From CAWARU01 sp963805795 (GTDB taxonomy: Bacteria > Pseudomonadota > Gammaproteobacteria > UBA6186 > Azoamicaceae): 64,000 nt of DNA. The first letter of the stretch is position 1; every line of letters starts with the position of its first letter. Below are positions 63,345 to 64,000 of this stretch, one piece after another. The position numbers and the translations under genes are program-made. Location of the stretch: assembly GCA_963805795.1 (NCBI GenBank), contig CAWDVG010000001.1, forward strand, positions 1,612,001 to 1,676,000. The letters are read 5' to 3'. Under the pieces are notes generated by a model, which saw only the letters and a list, made by a program, of their open reading frames with translations, did not search any database and had not been told where the DNA came from.

Positions 63345-64000
63345 GGCCAATCCTAACCCCTATCATGCTCTTGATAGCATCTTTAATAATCCAAAAAGCA
63401 TCGCTATCATTGGCGCGAGAGAAAAACCCAACACAGCTGGCAGTGTTGTTCTAAAAAACCTATTAGATGGTGGTTATAAAGGAAAAGTATACCCCATTAA
63501 CCCAAAACATGTGCTTATTTTTGATCAAAAATCCTATAAGACTGTTGAAGATGTCCAAGAAACAATAGACTTAGCGATTATTGTGACACCCGCTGTTGTG
63601 GTTTCAGAGGTTCTTACCCAATGCGGAAAGAAGGGTATAAAAGTAGCCATTATTATTTCGTCTGGCTTCAAAGAAATCGGACCAGAAGGCAAAGAACTTG
63701 AAGATAAAATAAAAGAGGTTATAAAACAATATCAAATTCATGTGATTGGCCCAAATTGTTTAGGGGTTATTTTGCCTTATAATAATATGAATGCAACATT
63801 TGGTAATAGTATCGCTTCAAAAGGTAATGTTGCGCTTATTTCACAGTCAGGTGCATTATGCGCCGCTATCTTAGACTGGGCGAATCAACGAAATATTGGA
63901 TTCTCAGCAGTTATGTCCATTGGGAATGCTATCGATATTAGTTTTGCAGAATTATTATCTCATTTAGAATGGGACCCCCATACAAATTGTATTTTATTGT
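63334..64000 (+). CDS. Acetate-CoA ligase (ADP-forming)/acetyltransferase-family protein, N-terminal part
   Basis: About 222 residues are visible before the window ends. They form a CoA-binding domain and succinyl-CoA-synthetase-like flavodoxin fold: SIAIIGAREKPNTAGSVVLK, GKVYPINPKH, VTPAVVVSEVL, IISSGFKEIGPEGKELE, GPNCLGVILP and ISQSGALCAAILDWANQ. The ATG at 63334 overlaps nnrE. Full-length relatives are either ADP-forming acyl-CoA synthetases or PatZ-like lysine acetyltransferases, which have an extra C-terminal GNAT domain. The part that distinguishes them lies beyond position 64000. Confidence 0.88.
   Translation, partial: MNYKANPNPYHALDSIFNNPKSIAIIGAREKPNTAGSVVLKNLLDGGYKGKVYPINPKHVLIFDQKSYKTVEDVQETIDLAIIVTPAVVVSEVLTQCGKKGIKVAIIISSGFKEIGPEGKELEDKIKEVIKQYQIHVIGPNCLGVILPYNNMNATFGNSIASKGNVALISQSGALCAAILDWANQRNIGFSAVMSIGNAIDISFAELLSHLEWDPHTNCILL

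Overview
The window is AT-rich DNA from a gammaproteobacterium. The order tRNA-Tyr, tRNA-Gly, tRNA-Thr, tuf, (tRNA-Trp), secE, nusG, rplK, rplA, rplJ, rplL, rpoB, rpoC is the classical gammaproteobacterial block. Around it lie very large ankyrin, LRR and coiled-coil proteins with eukaryote-like traits, a giant P-loop protein, decayed genes and palindromic repeats. That mix suggests an amoeba- or host-associated member of the Legionellales (Coxiella/Aquicella/Berkiella-like). The taxonomic placement is inference from gene content only.

Layout. 1-0.4 kb: end of an rpsP-rimM operon. 0.7-11 kb: a roughly 3,400-residue putative effector or ATPase split into two overlapping frames at an A6 run, then a small hydrophobic protein, a transposase remnant and a dicarboxylate/amino-acid symporter. 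13.2-27.7 kb: palindromic repeats and the rpoBC-rplJL-rplAK-nusG-secE-tuf-tRNA block on the minus strand, including four identical 111-bp copies of a decayed tRNA-Thr-like unit. 27.9-35.6 kb: five unusual proteins (unknown, LRR, coiled-coil, ankyrin with a possible protease domain, small acidic), several with Ala/Thr/Ser-rich low-complexity tracts. 36-46.6 kb: one minus-strand chemosensory operon (REC-GGDEF, two CheW, two MCPs, CheA-REC, CheB, CheR) with no stand-alone CheY, so its likely output is cyclic-di-GMP, as in Wsp systems. 46.8-56.5 kb: an outer-membrane barrel protein, dapD carrying an in-frame palindromic insertion, a TPR-like Ala-rich protein, a SulP-STAS-cNMP transporter, homospermidine synthase, pterin carbinolamine dehydratase and a flavin amine oxidase. 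56.5-59.5 kb: gene remnants and an 848-residue ankyrin protein. 59.9-64 kb: two zinc alcohol dehydrogenases, a truncated MFS gene, an internally deleted metallo-hydrolase, an NAD(P)HX epimerase and the start of a CoA-ligase-family protein.

Main observations. (a) rpoB and rpoC are broken by dozens of one-base indels, and nearly every one I checked falls on a synonymous position (wobble base, or the C/T first base of Leu codons). This is what a consensus of two diverged alleles would look like, not random error or gene decay. (b) The giant protein and the 848-residue ankyrin protein share a domain with the same His...Asn...Cys order and surrounding motifs, a candidate permuted cysteine protease reminiscent of the Legionella AnkH protease-like domain. 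(c) A palindromic element sits in frame inside dapD, much as Rickettsia palindromic elements do. (d) The tRNA operon carries a homogenised array of tRNA-like units. (e) The 60-63 kb region shows ongoing reductive decay with precise truncations and in-frame deletions.
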